Shown piece after piece: positions 1 to 13,937 of a DNA stretch of 64,000 nt. A model generated the notes under the pieces. The model made no database searches and had not been told where the DNA came from. It saw only the letters and a program-made list of their open reading frames with translations. The stretch's first letter is position 1, and each line of letters opens with the position of its first letter. A program made the position numbers and the translations under genes. The stretch comes from Pithys albifrons albifrons (lineage: Eukaryota; Chordata; Aves; Passeriformes; Thamnophilidae), in contig NC_092462.1 in NCBI RefSeq assembly GCF_047495875.1, forward strand, positions 34,542,523-34,606,522, written 5' to 3'.

Positions 1-54
1 TTTCTGTATTGTTTTGGGGTTTGATGGCTGTTTTCTTTGGGGTGGGTTTGTTGG

Positions 55-82
55 TTGTTTTTTTTTTTTTTTGGGGGGGGGT
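55..82. repeat. T/G low-complexity tract
   Basis: A run of about 15 T followed directly by 9 G, inside a wider GT-rich stretch starting at position 1. Simple low-complexity sequence. Confidence 0.85.
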
Positions 83-460
83 GTTATTTAATTCTTTTTC
101 CTGGGAAGTAATAAATTTCCCTAAATTCTTTATGGCTAGGGTTGGAGATGCCATGTAAGCTAGATACTTAGCCTTTCACCTGAACCAATATGGCCATTCT
201 ACTCTGAACACTTTGCTGTCAGGTTGTGTTTCAAAGGAGCACCACTGCAGTAAAAGCAAAGGGGAGGGGGGTGGTCAATGACATGTCACCAAAAGGAACA
301 CCTCTGGGAGAGACTTCTTCTTGACACTGGTTTTACAGCAGGACATACCAGGACAAACAAATTTCAGTCTTTAATGGCAGTTAAAGCTTGCATGTGTCTG
401 AGCTGTTGCCTCAAAACATGATCTCTAGAACATTTTCTAGCCCTTGCCAAAATTTTATGG

Positions 461-986
461 ATCATAGGATATTTTGAGTTGGAAGAGACCTTTAAAGATC
501 ATCCAGTCCAAACCCTCTGTATTGAGCAGGTACATATTCAATTAGACCAGGTTGCTCAGAGCACCATTCAACCTGACCTTAATGGTTCCTGGGATGGGGC
601 ACCTCCCTGGGCAATTTGTTCTAGTGTTTCACCACCCTCATTATAAAACGTTTCTTCCTAAATGTAGTCTAGATCTAGCTTTTTTTTTTGTTTAAAATAA
701 TTTCCCCTTGTCCTGTTGAAACAACCCTGCTCTATCTTTCTTATAGGCCCCATTTACGTACTGGAAGGTTGCAATAAGGTCTTGGAGCCGTCTCTTTTCC
801 AGGCTGAACAACCCCTACTCTCTCAGCCTTTCCTCAGAGGAGACGTGCTCCAGCCCTCTGATGATTTCTTGTGGCCTGCTTCTGAACTCATTCCAACATG
901 TCTTGGGGACACCAGAGCTGGATGCACCACTCCACAAGAGAAGACTAGAGGGGCAGAATCACCTCCCCTAACCTGTTGATCACACT
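461..986 (-). mobile_element. CR1 LINE 3' fragment (5'-truncated)
   Basis: Starts at the left with a degenerate copy of the CR1 3' terminal motif (atcatagga...) and gttggaagagacctttaaag. It continues through the familiar CR1 blocks ggttgctcagagc, tgggatggggcacctccctgg, cccttgtcctg, aggctgaacaaccc, tctcagcctttcctcagagg and gggcagaatcacctcccc. The element runs on the minus strand. The reverse-transcriptase region is missing, as usual for 5'-truncated avian CR1 copies. Confidence 0.93.
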
Positions 987-2144
987 GAATGAACACAACA
1001 CTTAAATAACTGCTTAGAAAATACTTCCTGAGTAATATACAAAGAGTTGGAGCTATCGGTATATTTCTTGGCTGAGACATCATTTCAGTTTCTGATACAT
1101 CTACTTAGGAGTACAAACTTTCTGGGTTTTGTATGGCAGTTTGGAAAAATGGGAGATTTTTTTTTTAAAGTAATAAACCCCCAACATTTAATAGTCATTG
1201 TAGTTCATGTATTCAGTGGCCAGGTCAGACAGTCTGAGGCATTATTATCACAGTCTTGTATCATTACAGTCACAAGACTCCATGCCTGCCTGCCCCGGTA
1301 TTCCATCCATACATGCATTAAGAAATAAGCTGGATAGCAGGAGACTGGGAGAGGCCACTGTGGCATAGGTGGTTATGGAACTGGAAGACTGTGCAGAGTA
1401 CCTCCTACTCCTAGTTTGGGGTACAAGAAAGGAAAAAGGTCCAAGGAGAGACTGTCTCCTACAGACAGACAACCAGGAGCATTTTACAGCTCTTAGTGTA
1501 TCCCAGAGCTGTGCTTTGGTTTTGTCCTGTCCTAGCTGCAGTCCCAGTTCTCTTAACTACAGTCATGATGGACTGAACTCAGAAGGGGAAATTCAATTAA
1601 ACTTTGTGTTGTACTCCTGGCAATCCCAGTGATAGCTGATATAATTTTCGTGTCCTACTCATATATTTCAGATTGGCTGAACAGAAAGTACTGTATGAGT
1701 ACTGTCACTCTGTACAAAACAAGTCATATTAGTAGATGTGCCAGCAAATTATGTTGTCCTGCAGCAGAAAAGTGCAATTCACTACTTTAGGATTTTTTCA
1801 GTAGGCTTATGTCAGAAATTTAACTGATAGTTTTAGCACAGACTTGCCTGGAAAAAACCACAGTGAAATAAAAATTCCTTGAAAATCCATAGCAAAGGAT
1901 GAGACAACAATATATGGAGCAATGAAAGCATCAGCCCCTTTACTTGTGCTTTACAGTCCAGGACTTCATACAGCCTAAAGTTGTGTGAGGAAGTTTGGCA
2001 GGTGCTACCTTTCATGTCACACAGCACTTTAATGCCCCCTTAACCACTGATAAATTCATCCCTGCTGTGTTTTGAAGCTTCTGCAGTTCTCACAGCTTTT
2101 CATATTGTGATGGCAAGGTAAAAGTAAATTGCATCATGTTTTGA

Positions 2145-2225
2145 TATGTTCATCAGTGATCTAGAAAAAAATACAACCGTCAGGTTGATGACACTGTGAC
2201 ATGCCATGCATAGAATATCAGATGC
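2145..2225 (+). mobile_element. Possible degraded LINE reverse-transcriptase fragment
   Basis: The stretch atgttcatcagtgatctaga followed by gttgatgacactgtg resembles the CR1 region encoding F-I-N-D-L and A-D-D-T of the reverse transcriptase. It is short and heavily decayed, so the match could be chance. Confidence 0.25.
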
Positions 2226-5200
2226 ACCAAGAACAGAAAAATAACACAAAATTAAATACACAGATGCATTTTATTTTTTTTAAACTTACATGTCAATACT
2301 CCTAAGGTGCTCTGAAGACTGTAAGGAGAGAAAGAAATGGAAGACTAACAGCCCGAGGAGACATATATGACTTGCAGATTATTGAGTCACTAAACTGATA
2401 AACAAACTGTAGTTTTTGCCCAACCCCCTGGGAAGCACCCCTTCACTGCTGTACATCCAAGTGTCACCATGCACAGATTCATTAATCCTGGCAGCAATAC
2501 AAACACAGACTGGAAATCATCACAGATGCAGATGGTTTAATGTCCTGCAAATGCAAGCAATTGCATTGATATCATTGTGTTTCACCAAACAGGTGTGCTG
2601 AAACATTTTGTAATATCTAACAACAATCAAAAGACACCAGTGACCAAACAAATGCAACGTGTAACAATATGTATCCCCAGCGGAAAACTTGGAATATCCC
2701 CAGCCCCCTTTTTATTTTGCCGGTAAGCTTTCTGAACATGACACTTGCGCTCTGCTCTGCAAACCACTGGAGGGTGGTAGGAGACCGTCTGCCCGCCTTA
2801 GAGGTTCCTATCAATAAACCAGAATAAACTGCCAAAGAAAAGAAGCTGGATTACAAATGTGATTAGAAACACTCCTCCCACACCAGCTACTACTTACAGC
2901 TGCTTCTAAAACACGATGTGCACCTCAGGCTGAATTCTATGCTTTACTGCCATAGAAGTTTGGAATAATCTTGAAAGTGGCAGCTGCAAAACTGTACTTT
3001 GTTCTTCCTTGTTTCTACCTCACATTTTGCTTTTGTTTCTTAAAGATTATTTCATTCAAAAACTTCAAGAGAACAGTTACTGGTTTCATAACCCGCTCTT
3101 GTAATTACAAAATGTAGTCATGAGTCTTCTGGGGAAATAAGCAAAAAAAAAAAAATTAAAGAAAAACAATTAATAATATAAGGAACTACTAAATCTTATG
3201 TAGCCAACCACCTCCCTTTCCTGTAACATAGTCTGAGAAAATTGCTGATACTTATTTTAAAGAACAAAAATTTGCCTCCTTGCATGTCGCTTCCAATTAA
3301 AGCTTGATTAACCAATATGCACTAAATAAATATGGATTTTTTAAATATCTTCTGAAAACATTGCCTATTAGTATGGGTATGCTGCTTCATATCCTAGATT
3401 CCAACACAGCCTCTCTTAACAGAAACAAATTTGCAATTTTAATTCTCTCCCATACCTTAAGCTTTCTGCAAAGCGGTTTCATGATGGCCCAATGCAGAAC
3501 TGAAAGCTTCACACTGCTCGCACAAAAGCTGTTTCCACACCTCAGAATGGCACTCTGCAAACTCCGCTGCTTGTGTTTCTTTTCCCCACCGCCTCATTGC
3601 AGATTTACTGCCGCCCCCTACTCTTGCTTATCTGCTGTCACACTGGCCACAGATTTTGTCTACGTAGATTTTTCTGAAGCAACTGTAGATCTACTGCAGG
3701 TTTGCAGATTCACACCTCCACAACTGAAAGTCTCTCTCTCCTGCAGGAGCTCAGCACTGAGGATGCCAGACATTGAAGGTCAAGTTAATAGGCTGCTTTG
3801 CACCATGCTATGAATGCTTGGACTTTTAACTTCTGGGTATTTTCAGAAACTCGATTTTTAAAAATTGCACGTAAGGAGGTCTGACAGGGTAAGGGTATGA
3901 CAATTGCTGATGTTAAATATTTTTCCTGTTCTGACATTTTTCTCTCCCTCCATCATTTAGCAAAAAAAAAAAAAGGAAAAAAAAGACTATGTTATGTAAA
4001 CAGTACCCACAGTTGGAAAGACTTCCTTCTGCTCTTGCCTAGAGCTAAAGTGATCCTTCAACATTTTCTGAATTCTTTTTGCAATCTGAAGAAATACTTT
4101 GAGCCAACCTTTATCTGGAAGTACTTATACCTGCAAAAAAAGGCTACAATTATTTATCAGGGGTTGTTGTAGAAATTGCACTGTGCACACAGTCTAAAAA
4201 CCACACAGAAGATCTTATCTGAAACCAGACCCAAAGAATCTAGCTAGCATTTTTGAAAAAGGACTGTAGCAGGACATGCTGCAGTGAGCTGAGCAGCAAA
4301 AATATGTCAATATTCTGAATATATAGCTTAGAGTGAGATCTTATTTTGTATCCTGTAAAGGAAAAATATCATTAACTTGCTCTTGAAGAGGAGCGAGCTC
4401 CTCTTAAGGACGGTTTTCTGGTCACTTGTTGCAATACTAATTGGCTCAGGCTCCACAGTAAGCTGTTCACTGCCATCAACCTACCAGCTGGAGGAAAGCA
4501 GCTGGCACGGTAGTTTGCCGGAATGGATTTTGTGCAGTGGGTGGAAGAGGAAGAAATAATAGTAATAAAGGACAACAGGGTTCCCACACATGTTGAGAGA
4601 ATAACATATCCTTGTGCAGAGTTGAAGTGTTCATTAGAGATGAGCCTTCAAACTTTGTTATTTGAATAAAATCATTCTGGGCCACTCTGTGCCATCTAAA
4701 CCACATATGGTTATAGCCTGTACCTGGGGGACTTCATCTTAAGGAAGGACAAGGCATGCCTCAATGCATCCTGCTCCAAGATGAGAAGTGCCTCTCAGAC
4801 AGTCCAACAGAATGTGCCAGGTCTCATGACTGACAAGGGAAGGGTCTGGGCTATGAAAACACCTATGCTGTGTGGTTTTTTCCCCAAACACATTCCAGAG
4901 CACATCCAGAGACAAAGAACTGAACAGGTTCACAGAAAATACAGAAAACATATTGTCATTGCCTTTTGTCAAAAGATACATCTCAGAGAAAAAATATCCT
5001 GTAAGGATCAAGAATAGAAGGCCATAATTAGTCCCCTGCTACACTCATCACAGAACAGGGAAATAAAATAAATTTTAAAAATCCCATGTCACATGGTGCA
5101 TCATATGGCCCTATCTATACACAACCTTACCTTGATCTAGTTAACTCATTGGATGAGCTTGGACAAATAATTCTTTGGCAAACCTGTCCGAGGTTTACCT

Positions 5201-5804
5201 AAAACCTATTTCTGTCTCTAGGAGACACTAAGCAAAATCTGTCTGAAATTCAAAAGAATGTTTATGGTGTATTTTAAACACCTATTAAACATTTAAAGCT
5301 GAACCAGAAATGGGTGCATTTCTAAAGTCACACAGTTAATTCACTTTTATGTGTGATATGCATACCTAGAGTAATAAAAGTAATACATAATGAAAAATCT
5401 CACTTTGATAAACATCTTAAGATTATCATCTACAAAGAACTAATTATTCAGTTTTATAAAAATCAAGACAACATGCTATTTCTTTTTTAAGTGACAGCTG
5501 AAACAGTTGGACTTAAGTGATATAATTAGTATGCACTCTTCACAAACATGCAGTTTTTAGCTGTGTATGACATTAATTAACAAACACTTAAAAAGTGTAA
5601 AATAGAAATGTAGACATTAAAAAGTGTAAAAATTAAGTAATTTAAGAATATAATTTCTAAAATCAAGTAGCTGTTTTTGCAATATGGAAGCAATATTGAG
5701 AATACTTGTCATTTACCAACTAAATGCATTTACCTGATCCTAATCATCCCAACATAGACTAAACAGGACAAAAAAAAAGGCAAAAAAAAAAGCTATGTTT
5801 TGGA

Positions 5805-5985
5805 AATATAGGAATAAGCCAGACCTTATGTCCCTCTCATCCAATGCTCTGTCTTGGGCAGCAGCCATCACTAGATGGTTCAGAGAGACACACAAGAAAA
5901 CTCCATGGCAAATAGTTACAGCATAATCTCTCCATATTGGAAGCCCCTTTTAGCTTCCATCTGCTAGAAAAAGTTTCACATCAAT
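5805..5985 (-). mobile_element. Ancient amniote CR1-like LINE relic
   Basis: Phrases such as gccagaccttatgtcc, ccaatgctctgtctt, gcagcagccatcactagatg, ttcagagaga and catggcaaatagttacagcataatctc follow the order of an old 3'-end LINE repeat widespread in reptiles and birds (recalled from general knowledge). Divergence is high and the ends are uncertain. By that recollection the sense strand is minus. Confidence 0.42.
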
Positions 5986-8900
5986 ACATAGAATGCAAAA
6001 GTACTGGACATAAGTATCCTCTTTGAATGCTGAAAAAGCATTACCCAATTTTTTGTTCAATAGAGTCTTCAGTACTTTCATTAACTTCTCTTTTACAATT
6101 GCTTTTTCTTCTCTTGCCCTGTAAGATATTTAAGAAAAAGATCTTTATGTCCCAGCACAGTAGCTTCAGCTACCTTATCTAAAAAGATAATCTTGACAGA
6201 TAAACCGCAGGTAAAACATTAAACCACTGATCAGCACTGAACTATCATCATAATGAAAAACTATGGGGAATGTCTGGTACTAAGAACAAGCAGTCCACAT
6301 CTAGAACTCTAGAAAAGGTTTACTTAAGGTGCTGATGTATATGTCTGTATTACTCAAAAAACGAGCTACATGTGGCCAACCCATAAAGAAACAAGGGGTA
6401 AAATCAGTGTCTCCACTAACTTTTATCACAGTTAGTCAAGAACAGAAACAGATGCTACTGTTGTCTGCTCTCCTCCCTACAGTATTTCTACAATCATTCT
6501 ATCCAGAGGATCTCAGAGGATCTAGTTTGCAGCTTGTTGACTCCCACCTCTGTCTACTCTGCATTTCTGAAAGAGCAACACATCTAATTGAAGGCATGAC
6601 ATTTCTTCCAGTCACTAATTAGCAAATGCCTTTAAATCACAGTCCAGTTCTCAAACAACTTACAAATACACACACACAAAGAAAACCATAATAAAAAAGA
6701 ACCTATCAATCTAACTGCCATACCACAGGAGCACAGACCATAATTTTGCTGCAAGGTCAGTTATGCTGAGACTTCACTTTCCAAGCAAAGCAGGGTGAGG
6801 TGCTGCATTTTGCAGTATGTATTCAAGAGACAATACAAAAGCAGCCATGACACATGCTCAGTGGTGGATTGGAGATGGATTGTGCTAAGGTCAAAGCAAC
6901 CACAGATTCTTCCTCCAGTATAGTCGTCATAAAAAAAAAAACATGTCCCAAGAGCCTCTGCCTGAGTCTGTCTTTGAACACCAAGTAAGATGGGTTCCCT
7001 TTGTACATCTCAGTGAATTTTAGTCTGAAGTAGGATGATGGATGTGGACAGAAGGCTGGATAGCGTGGTGCAAATAGGAAAAGGAGAGAAATTAGAGCAC
7101 AAAGTGGATATAGCAACAGGCTAGAGCCCAAGATTGCATTACATAGTCTCATACACAGTCCTTCAGTCTTGTCCACTTGAAGTGAAATTCCTCTGAAGAT
7201 TTGTTGCTTTAGGCACTCAAAACATAGTCATAGTATATGATCACAGTTTTGTTAGAGAGTCTTTGTTTCAATCACCTTTCAAGTACTCATCACGCTTAAT
7301 TTCTTCAGTGTCACATTATCTGGACTTCTGAGGATCAGTCCGAATTGCTACAAAGATGTGGCTTGGTTTAAATGTCTTTGTATACCAAACCCCTGGTATT
7401 TTTAAATACATTGTTGTTTAAACATACCTAGTCATATCTTATTTTTGCAGCTATATATATATTATATACTCATATGTCTGAATTGCCATGCAACAAATAT
7501 TAGAAAAAGGAGCTGATGCTCTTAGTTATCTATAAAAGTGGCTTTAGCAAGAATACTGACTTCTCGATGAATAGCTACAGTTACTTTCTCTTTTAATTTT
7601 CCCACAAGAGAGATTCTTTTGATGCAATTAAATAAAAATAAACTAGAGGAAATTTGTACTGAAGAAAGCTACAGTAATTAACATAAAACTACAGCCTAGT
7701 ACTCTGGTAAAGAGCTGAGGGAACTATTCATTCTGAAAAACCTCCAACTAATGCCATATATTCCAATTTTGGCACATACAAGCTGGAGCAGATGAATAAA
7801 GATCTGAATAACTCCTGGGGAAAAATTTCTTTTTTTTTTCCAAGCAATTTTAATAAAATGCTACAGGAATAAAATTAAATTAACAACAACAAAAAAAATA
7901 TACTGAATAAACTAATAATTATCCCATTTGATTATAAATTAGATAAAGTACTGGAATTTCTGTGTGCAAGAGAACATCTCTGTGTTAAAGAGAAGCCATT
8001 TTTAGCATGTATTCATTCCACCAACAACCAAGAATCAGTCTGTGAACAGATCATTCTCACATCAGTAAATCCCAGACAAAATAAATTTGAGGCAAATGAC
8101 AACTTTAAAATCGTATGTGTTAGTTACGTGACACATAATTACATACATTAATCTGATCATGAATAGCAGCCCACTCCCATTAGAGCTGGTAAAATTATTA
8201 ACTTCAAAAATAAAAGTGGCAATTTTACAAAACTCCATGAATAAAAATGACTGGTTTAGGTCAATGCTTGGGTTGATTATGCTCTTTACATTTCATATTA
8301 CTAGCTATACACTTTGTGCCAGGGTACCAATCCATTTACATTTTCATTATTTGTAAAGCCAGTATCAAGAGATTTTCTTAATTATTTTCAATGCTTTAGC
8401 TACCCAGCCCCTCCTTGGTTATAACTGTTGATGAGGTCAAGCTGTAAAACAAAACACTGAAAGGGCTGAAATAAAAAAAATGAAAAGGAGACCCAAAGTT
8501 CTTCAAAAATAAGTGAGAGGCTGATGAACTACAGGATGGAGTAGGACTCTCCAACTAAAATCGAAATTAAATCTTTTGATGCAAGTTGCATCTCAAAAGC
8601 AGCTCAGATCAAACTGTTTATTTCAGCCTCAGAAAGCACAGATTTGTGCTTCCCAGACCTCATGTTCATGGTTCTGTGCAATAGTGGATAACATGACTAA
8701 TACCCAGAACTGAGCAATCTCCCAAATTCCCTTTGCTTTCATAAATGCTGTGAACACCGAAGTAGCCAATTTAGGTTCTAGCAACTAATTAGAAGAGCAC
8801 ACAGTTTTCATTTAATTTTCTGGCATAAGATTTTTCATTTGCTTCTTAAAAGAATGCAAGTTCAAACAATGACAGTAAAAACAGAGGCAAAAGAATTTCT

Positions 8901-9660
8901 TGTCAGAAGTCCATGGGAACTGCAACAGCTATGTTGATTAACCTGTGTTTTGAATGGAAGAGAAAGACATGTGAAGATGACAAGCTGGCACAAATTCTAC
9001 CACTATGAGAAAGCTAAGAACTAGTATTCTTGTTGTGGCACAAAATGCAAGACAACATTACTCTGCAAACTACAGCATTCTCTATATACAGATAAATTAG
9101 CAGTAATGTTCTATTACTCTCAAAATTTAAGAATACAACTGTCTGAACAAAGTATTCCCCTGCATTCCCAAGGTATCACAATAGGATATAAATGCTATAA
9201 AATTATTTTTACTTTAAAAGCTTTAATATACACATTCTCCCTTGAGCCCAAAGTTATTCACTATAATGACATGACAGCTGACAAGAAAGTAATAGCTTTG
9301 TGCCTTGGTGCATACTGGTGATTTGTCTGACCTCACATATTGCAAGAAATGATTTGAGGCTACTGATGTTTTGAGACAGTTTACTGGAAGAAAGCTGAAA
9401 CTGGAGCAGCTGCATCAGAAATCAAAAGCAAATGTGGGATCTTCTTATATATTAAGGAGTGCAAAGTATTCAACAAATTGGGTTAAAAAGGAACAAATGC
9501 CACAGCAAGTCAGTGATACCAGACCTATACAATATTTGCTCTCACTTCTTATCATTAGCCTTATTAGAGAACTGATGAAAAAGCCAGATGGTTCATACTT
9601 CACAGCACAGGGCAATAAGAATCAAACAGTAAGCAATATGGTAATGACTGCTTAAAGTTT

Positions 9661-9757
9661 GGGTTGGTTGGTTGGGTTTTTTTAGTTGGTCGGGTTTTTG
9701 TTTGTTTTTTTGTTGTTCGTTTTGTTTTGTTCTGCTTTGTTTTGTTTTTCCTTGGAC
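9661..9757. repeat. GTTTT-rich simple repeat
   Basis: Irregular repeats of ggtt and gtttt units, a low-complexity tract that may be an expanded poly(A)-type tail on the other strand. No element body is visible next to it. Confidence 0.75.
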
Positions 9758-10056
9758 ACTCTGCATGTTGCTTCTGGCTCAGAGTCTGCTTTGTTAGGAT
9801 TAGTTTCTAATGATGACCACTTTTGATTTCATAGCTGCATATAACAAAGATTCCTCTGCTGGCTATATCACTTTTGGCAGTGATAATCATACTCGTAAAT
9901 AAGGAATGTAAATATGAATTACCAAGCTACAATTGAACCAAAAATAAACCAACACTCTGCATATATTTTGCCATCACTGAATTTTTCATGGATGCTGCCA
10001 GATTTTATGTGGAGTTACCCACAAAGCACCCCATTATGAATTAATTCCTCCAGTCA

Positions 10057-10071
10057 TTTTTTTTTTTTTTT
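10057..10071. repeat. Poly(T) tract
   Basis: A run of about 15 T with no recognisable retroposed gene beside it. Confidence 0.8.
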
Positions 10072-11070
10072 AGATTTACTCTTTCGGTAGAACTGCATTG
10101 AGCACAGAGAAGGGAGTTGAATCGCTCTCCTTCACACATTAGGTAAGAGCTCCAACAACTGAATTTTGAGTAGTGCAGGTGAAGACTGTTTTGTAAAAAA
10201 AGGCACCCTATGAAGCAATAACTGCTATAGGGAGGAGAAGAAGATGTAGCCCTAGTGATACACAAAGTTTGAGACTTAAAAGGGACTTAGAGATTCACTT
10301 CAGACTTTCCTTTTGTCTATCACAGCTCAAAGCAGCATTCTGATTTTTTTCTGTTGCTTTCATAGAGGATTCACTTTTTTCTAAGGAGCCTGTGAAATTG
10401 CTCAATCTCTGCCTTACATCTGGGCATTACATACAAGTTGTCTGTTGGCTCAAACCCTATATTTGAATTGGTTATACAGCTTCTGCTCATCCGCTGGTCA
10501 TGGAGCAAACAGAGTATCTTTAACCTACTCAATATTTGCTTTTGATCCAGTAGTTAAATCAGCGTCTTATCAAACAGTTAAAATCTTCCCCAAACTGATT
10601 TAACTTGCTAATCACTAATTTGACAACAAAAGGGCTGATACGCTTGAACTGACTTTTACTTGGTATGGAAATTTGAGCTAGCCTGTTCCCTAACTTCTCT
10701 CCAGGACCTAAATGCCCAGCTCTGGTCAGTCGTGACACATATATTTTGAAATGGGACTTAAATCTTTGAATCTTGTATGGGAGTTAAAGCTGGCATGTAT
10801 GTTTTATCAGTCTTGTTACAATAAAATGATACCAAGCAGATAGAAAACATTCTGTGCTTCTCTAATGACAGTAGCTGGATACAGAAGAAGTTTCCCAGAG
10901 TTCAAGTGTGTCAAACTCAAGAGAGGGACCTTGTATCACATTTTCAGTATATAGGCAAATACAGACTATAAGAGAAGCAAACACTTAGAAGATATACGTA
11001 GACCTTCAAAATTAAGATCAAGTTCCTTTCACTATCAGCATTTGGTTTTGGTTTTTTACAGAAAAAAGCT

Positions 11071-11099
11071 TCCCCCTCCTCCCCCCCTCCCCCCCCCCC
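11071..11099. repeat. C-rich tract
   Basis: Nearly pure C with two interspersed T positions, 29 nt long. This is prone to replication slippage and could form an i-motif or, on the other strand, a G-rich structure. Confidence 0.8.
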
Positions 11100-13908
11100 A
11101 AATATGACACTTTGTTTTAAAAGAACATTCCCAGTCCTCTATTTTTAAAAATAGTTAATTCAGATACCTTCTTTACCAGAAAGAAAATTAACCTCAACTG
11201 ATACAAAATGCTTCTCTAAACAAAAAATTGACCTGGTCTTCCTTAATGACCAAGAGCAACAACATGGTAACAATGTGCAATATTGCTTATGTCTCACATA
11301 AATAAGACATTATTTATAAATCATTTCAAAAATAAAATTGGGAGAGAAAATACACATCTTCAACACCGCAGAATAATCTGTTGGGATAATGCATCAAAGC
11401 AAAACCTCTCATCAGATCCCAAATATCTCAAAGAGATAGCAAAATTTAAATATGAAAAGCATTTTGAAGTATAGCAAGACACTGTTGAGAAATCTCCATT
11501 TGAAGGCATTTCTGCATTTGAAGCTCCTTTTGACACTTTAATCCATTTCATACTCACAGTATTTCCGTTCAATTCCTGCTTCTACTATGCTTCAAACCAA
11601 ATGTAAGAGTTATGAAATGGAGATGCTAATTTACCAGGATTGCATCCTTTTAAAGAAGAACTGGTTTTCTCAAGGTGAAGCTATTACCTGAGAGAGTTCA
11701 ATAAGGAACCCACTCAAGCTTCTTGCCACTAATTCCTTCTATGATAAAGTGACTTTATAAATTCTATATTATGGATTGCAAAGGCTGAGACGTAAAGATA
11801 CAAATGCAACTGTATTATTTATAACCACAGATAGATGCAACAGAGATCATGAGAAATAGACCAGACACACTAAGCAATACTTAATATTTAATCTCTAAAT
11901 TTATATTGAGCAGAGTCATTAGACCTACTCAAATATCTGAAACGCTTGCAATGCCTGTTGATCAATGGTTAATAGGATTATTTTAATGCAAAGACACACT
12001 AAAATGATTAAGTTTTATTTGCTGTCTGGTGCTTTCAGGGATTCTCTAATTAAATACCTGTTGCACATGGGCACAAACTTATTGATTTAATAGTGATTAT
12101 GTTAATTTATGTTAACTTAGTATGCTCCACACTATTACTTATGGGCACAACAGTTGCATGACATGATATTCCAACATGATTCTGCTATAAAACCCTAGAC
12201 CCTGATAAAAAATCTGTTATACAACATTAAGGGTGCATGAAAGGCTGAGGCATAAATAAATATGGTAATTCACAGTTAAACCAGATAGTTTGTTTTATAT
12301 TTAAATCATGCTTTTGTGATACTGCAAAAAGCAAAAGTACAGATAGCTGTAAGCAAGTTTGGTTGTCCGTATTTTTTTTCCTTCAGGAGACAAGCAATAG
12401 GAAAGTTACAAAGGTATTATGATAAAATTCATCATAATGAAACTATGCACCATCAAGAACCAAACTTTAGAATTTCATATCATGAGTGATGAGAGATTAA
12501 AAATAAAAAAAAATCAGACCTGGTTGAGAGATGCAACACTTAGACTTTTAGAATGTCTCTTCAAATGGATGTCTAATGGCCATGGAAATGGCATCATCTG
12601 GAGCTGGGCAGAAACTGTCACTTTAGGGGAAATAATTTCCTTTCTATTTTTTAATAAATGAGGTTTTAATGGAATTGAATAGGTACTCTTGAAACAAAAT
12701 CTGTGGTCTTTGGTTTAGGAAACATTTAAATGAAATCTTTTTTTTTCAGAATTCCTCAAAGTTTATTAGCAAACTCAATAATTTTTTTTGTCAGTTTGGC
12801 TGTTTCCACTCATCATACAACAAAGTTGACAAGAATTGCATTGTTTTCAGGTATAACTGCTCATAATGCCCTTGCCATTATGACCAAAGAATTCCAGGCA
12901 TTTGGAAATTTTGAGTTGCCATTGCCAGGCCAGACTTAGTGCTGGAGACTGAAGGCTCCGAGGTCTAGTACAAAGTCAAGCCTTAGGAAAACACAAAGCT
13001 CTGAAGTTCTGTAGTGATTTTCAGGTCCTGCATTAAGGAGACTGGATTGTGGAGATCTTTGGTGTTAGGAGCTGCCTGTCTCATAGCACTTTGGTCTCTG
13101 GTAACCACCCTTTGTGCCAACCTTCTGAAAACATGGACTCCCAGAGAATGCCCCACAGGTGAAGTTTTGAGCTTCATAAAAGCTTCCAAGAAATATGACA
13201 GTGTTTCACTGGAACTTTCCACTTTTGCAAAATATATAGGTTTTGACCAAAAAAAGCACTTTCGGTGATTTTTATAAAAGATGTTTAGATGGAAAGTTAA
13301 CAGACAGCTCTACTCACATGGCAGGTCTCATGATCACTCCTTCCTCCCTTGCTTTGTCTTTGCTATAGCTGTCAAAATACTTAGCTTACAAAACTGTTTC
13401 TCATAAATTCTTTAGTGTGTCACAATTTTTTTAACAATAGTGATGATAGCACACACACTTAATAGGGATAATATGTTTAGTTTAATGTAACACGTGAAGG
13501 GTTTCACAGTTGAATGTTATAAATTCCAAAGGATAAGTAATTTTGAATTTGAAATATTTGGAAACTTTGGTTTTGGTTTATGAAATAGGTGTGACTTATG
13601 AGAAAGGATCTATAATTAGATGCTGCGTCCATACTACACAGACAAATATTTTTTATTAACATTGCATTTGAAGGGAGGGTTGTTGCCAGCATACACTGCC
13701 AGACAGATAAACTACATTTGAGCACTGCTTTGAGCAGAAACAAAAGTATCCTACCTGAGAGAAGGGGCTAATCTTTCCTATGTCAGAAATCAAAAACATA
13801 CCTGAGAACCAATGATAAGATGGTAATCATTCAATTAAGGAATTACAGACTTGCAGTAATTACATTACCACTCTAAATCTGCTAGTACTCCATTAGTTTC
13901 TTTCAATT

Positions 13909-13937
13909 AAAAAAAAAAGGGGGGGGGGCAGGGGGAG
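13909..13937. repeat. A-to-G homopurine tract
   Basis: Consecutive A and G runs (about 9 A, then 10 G, then gcagggggagg). Low-complexity homopurine sequence. Confidence 0.75.

Noticed and set aside
6823..7176. 117-codon minus-strand open frame with hydrophobic stretches
   Set aside because: It is on the MARCHF1 strand and I considered it as the next transmembrane exon, but it has no match to the expected WEKLQM start or membrane segments and no matching splice phase.
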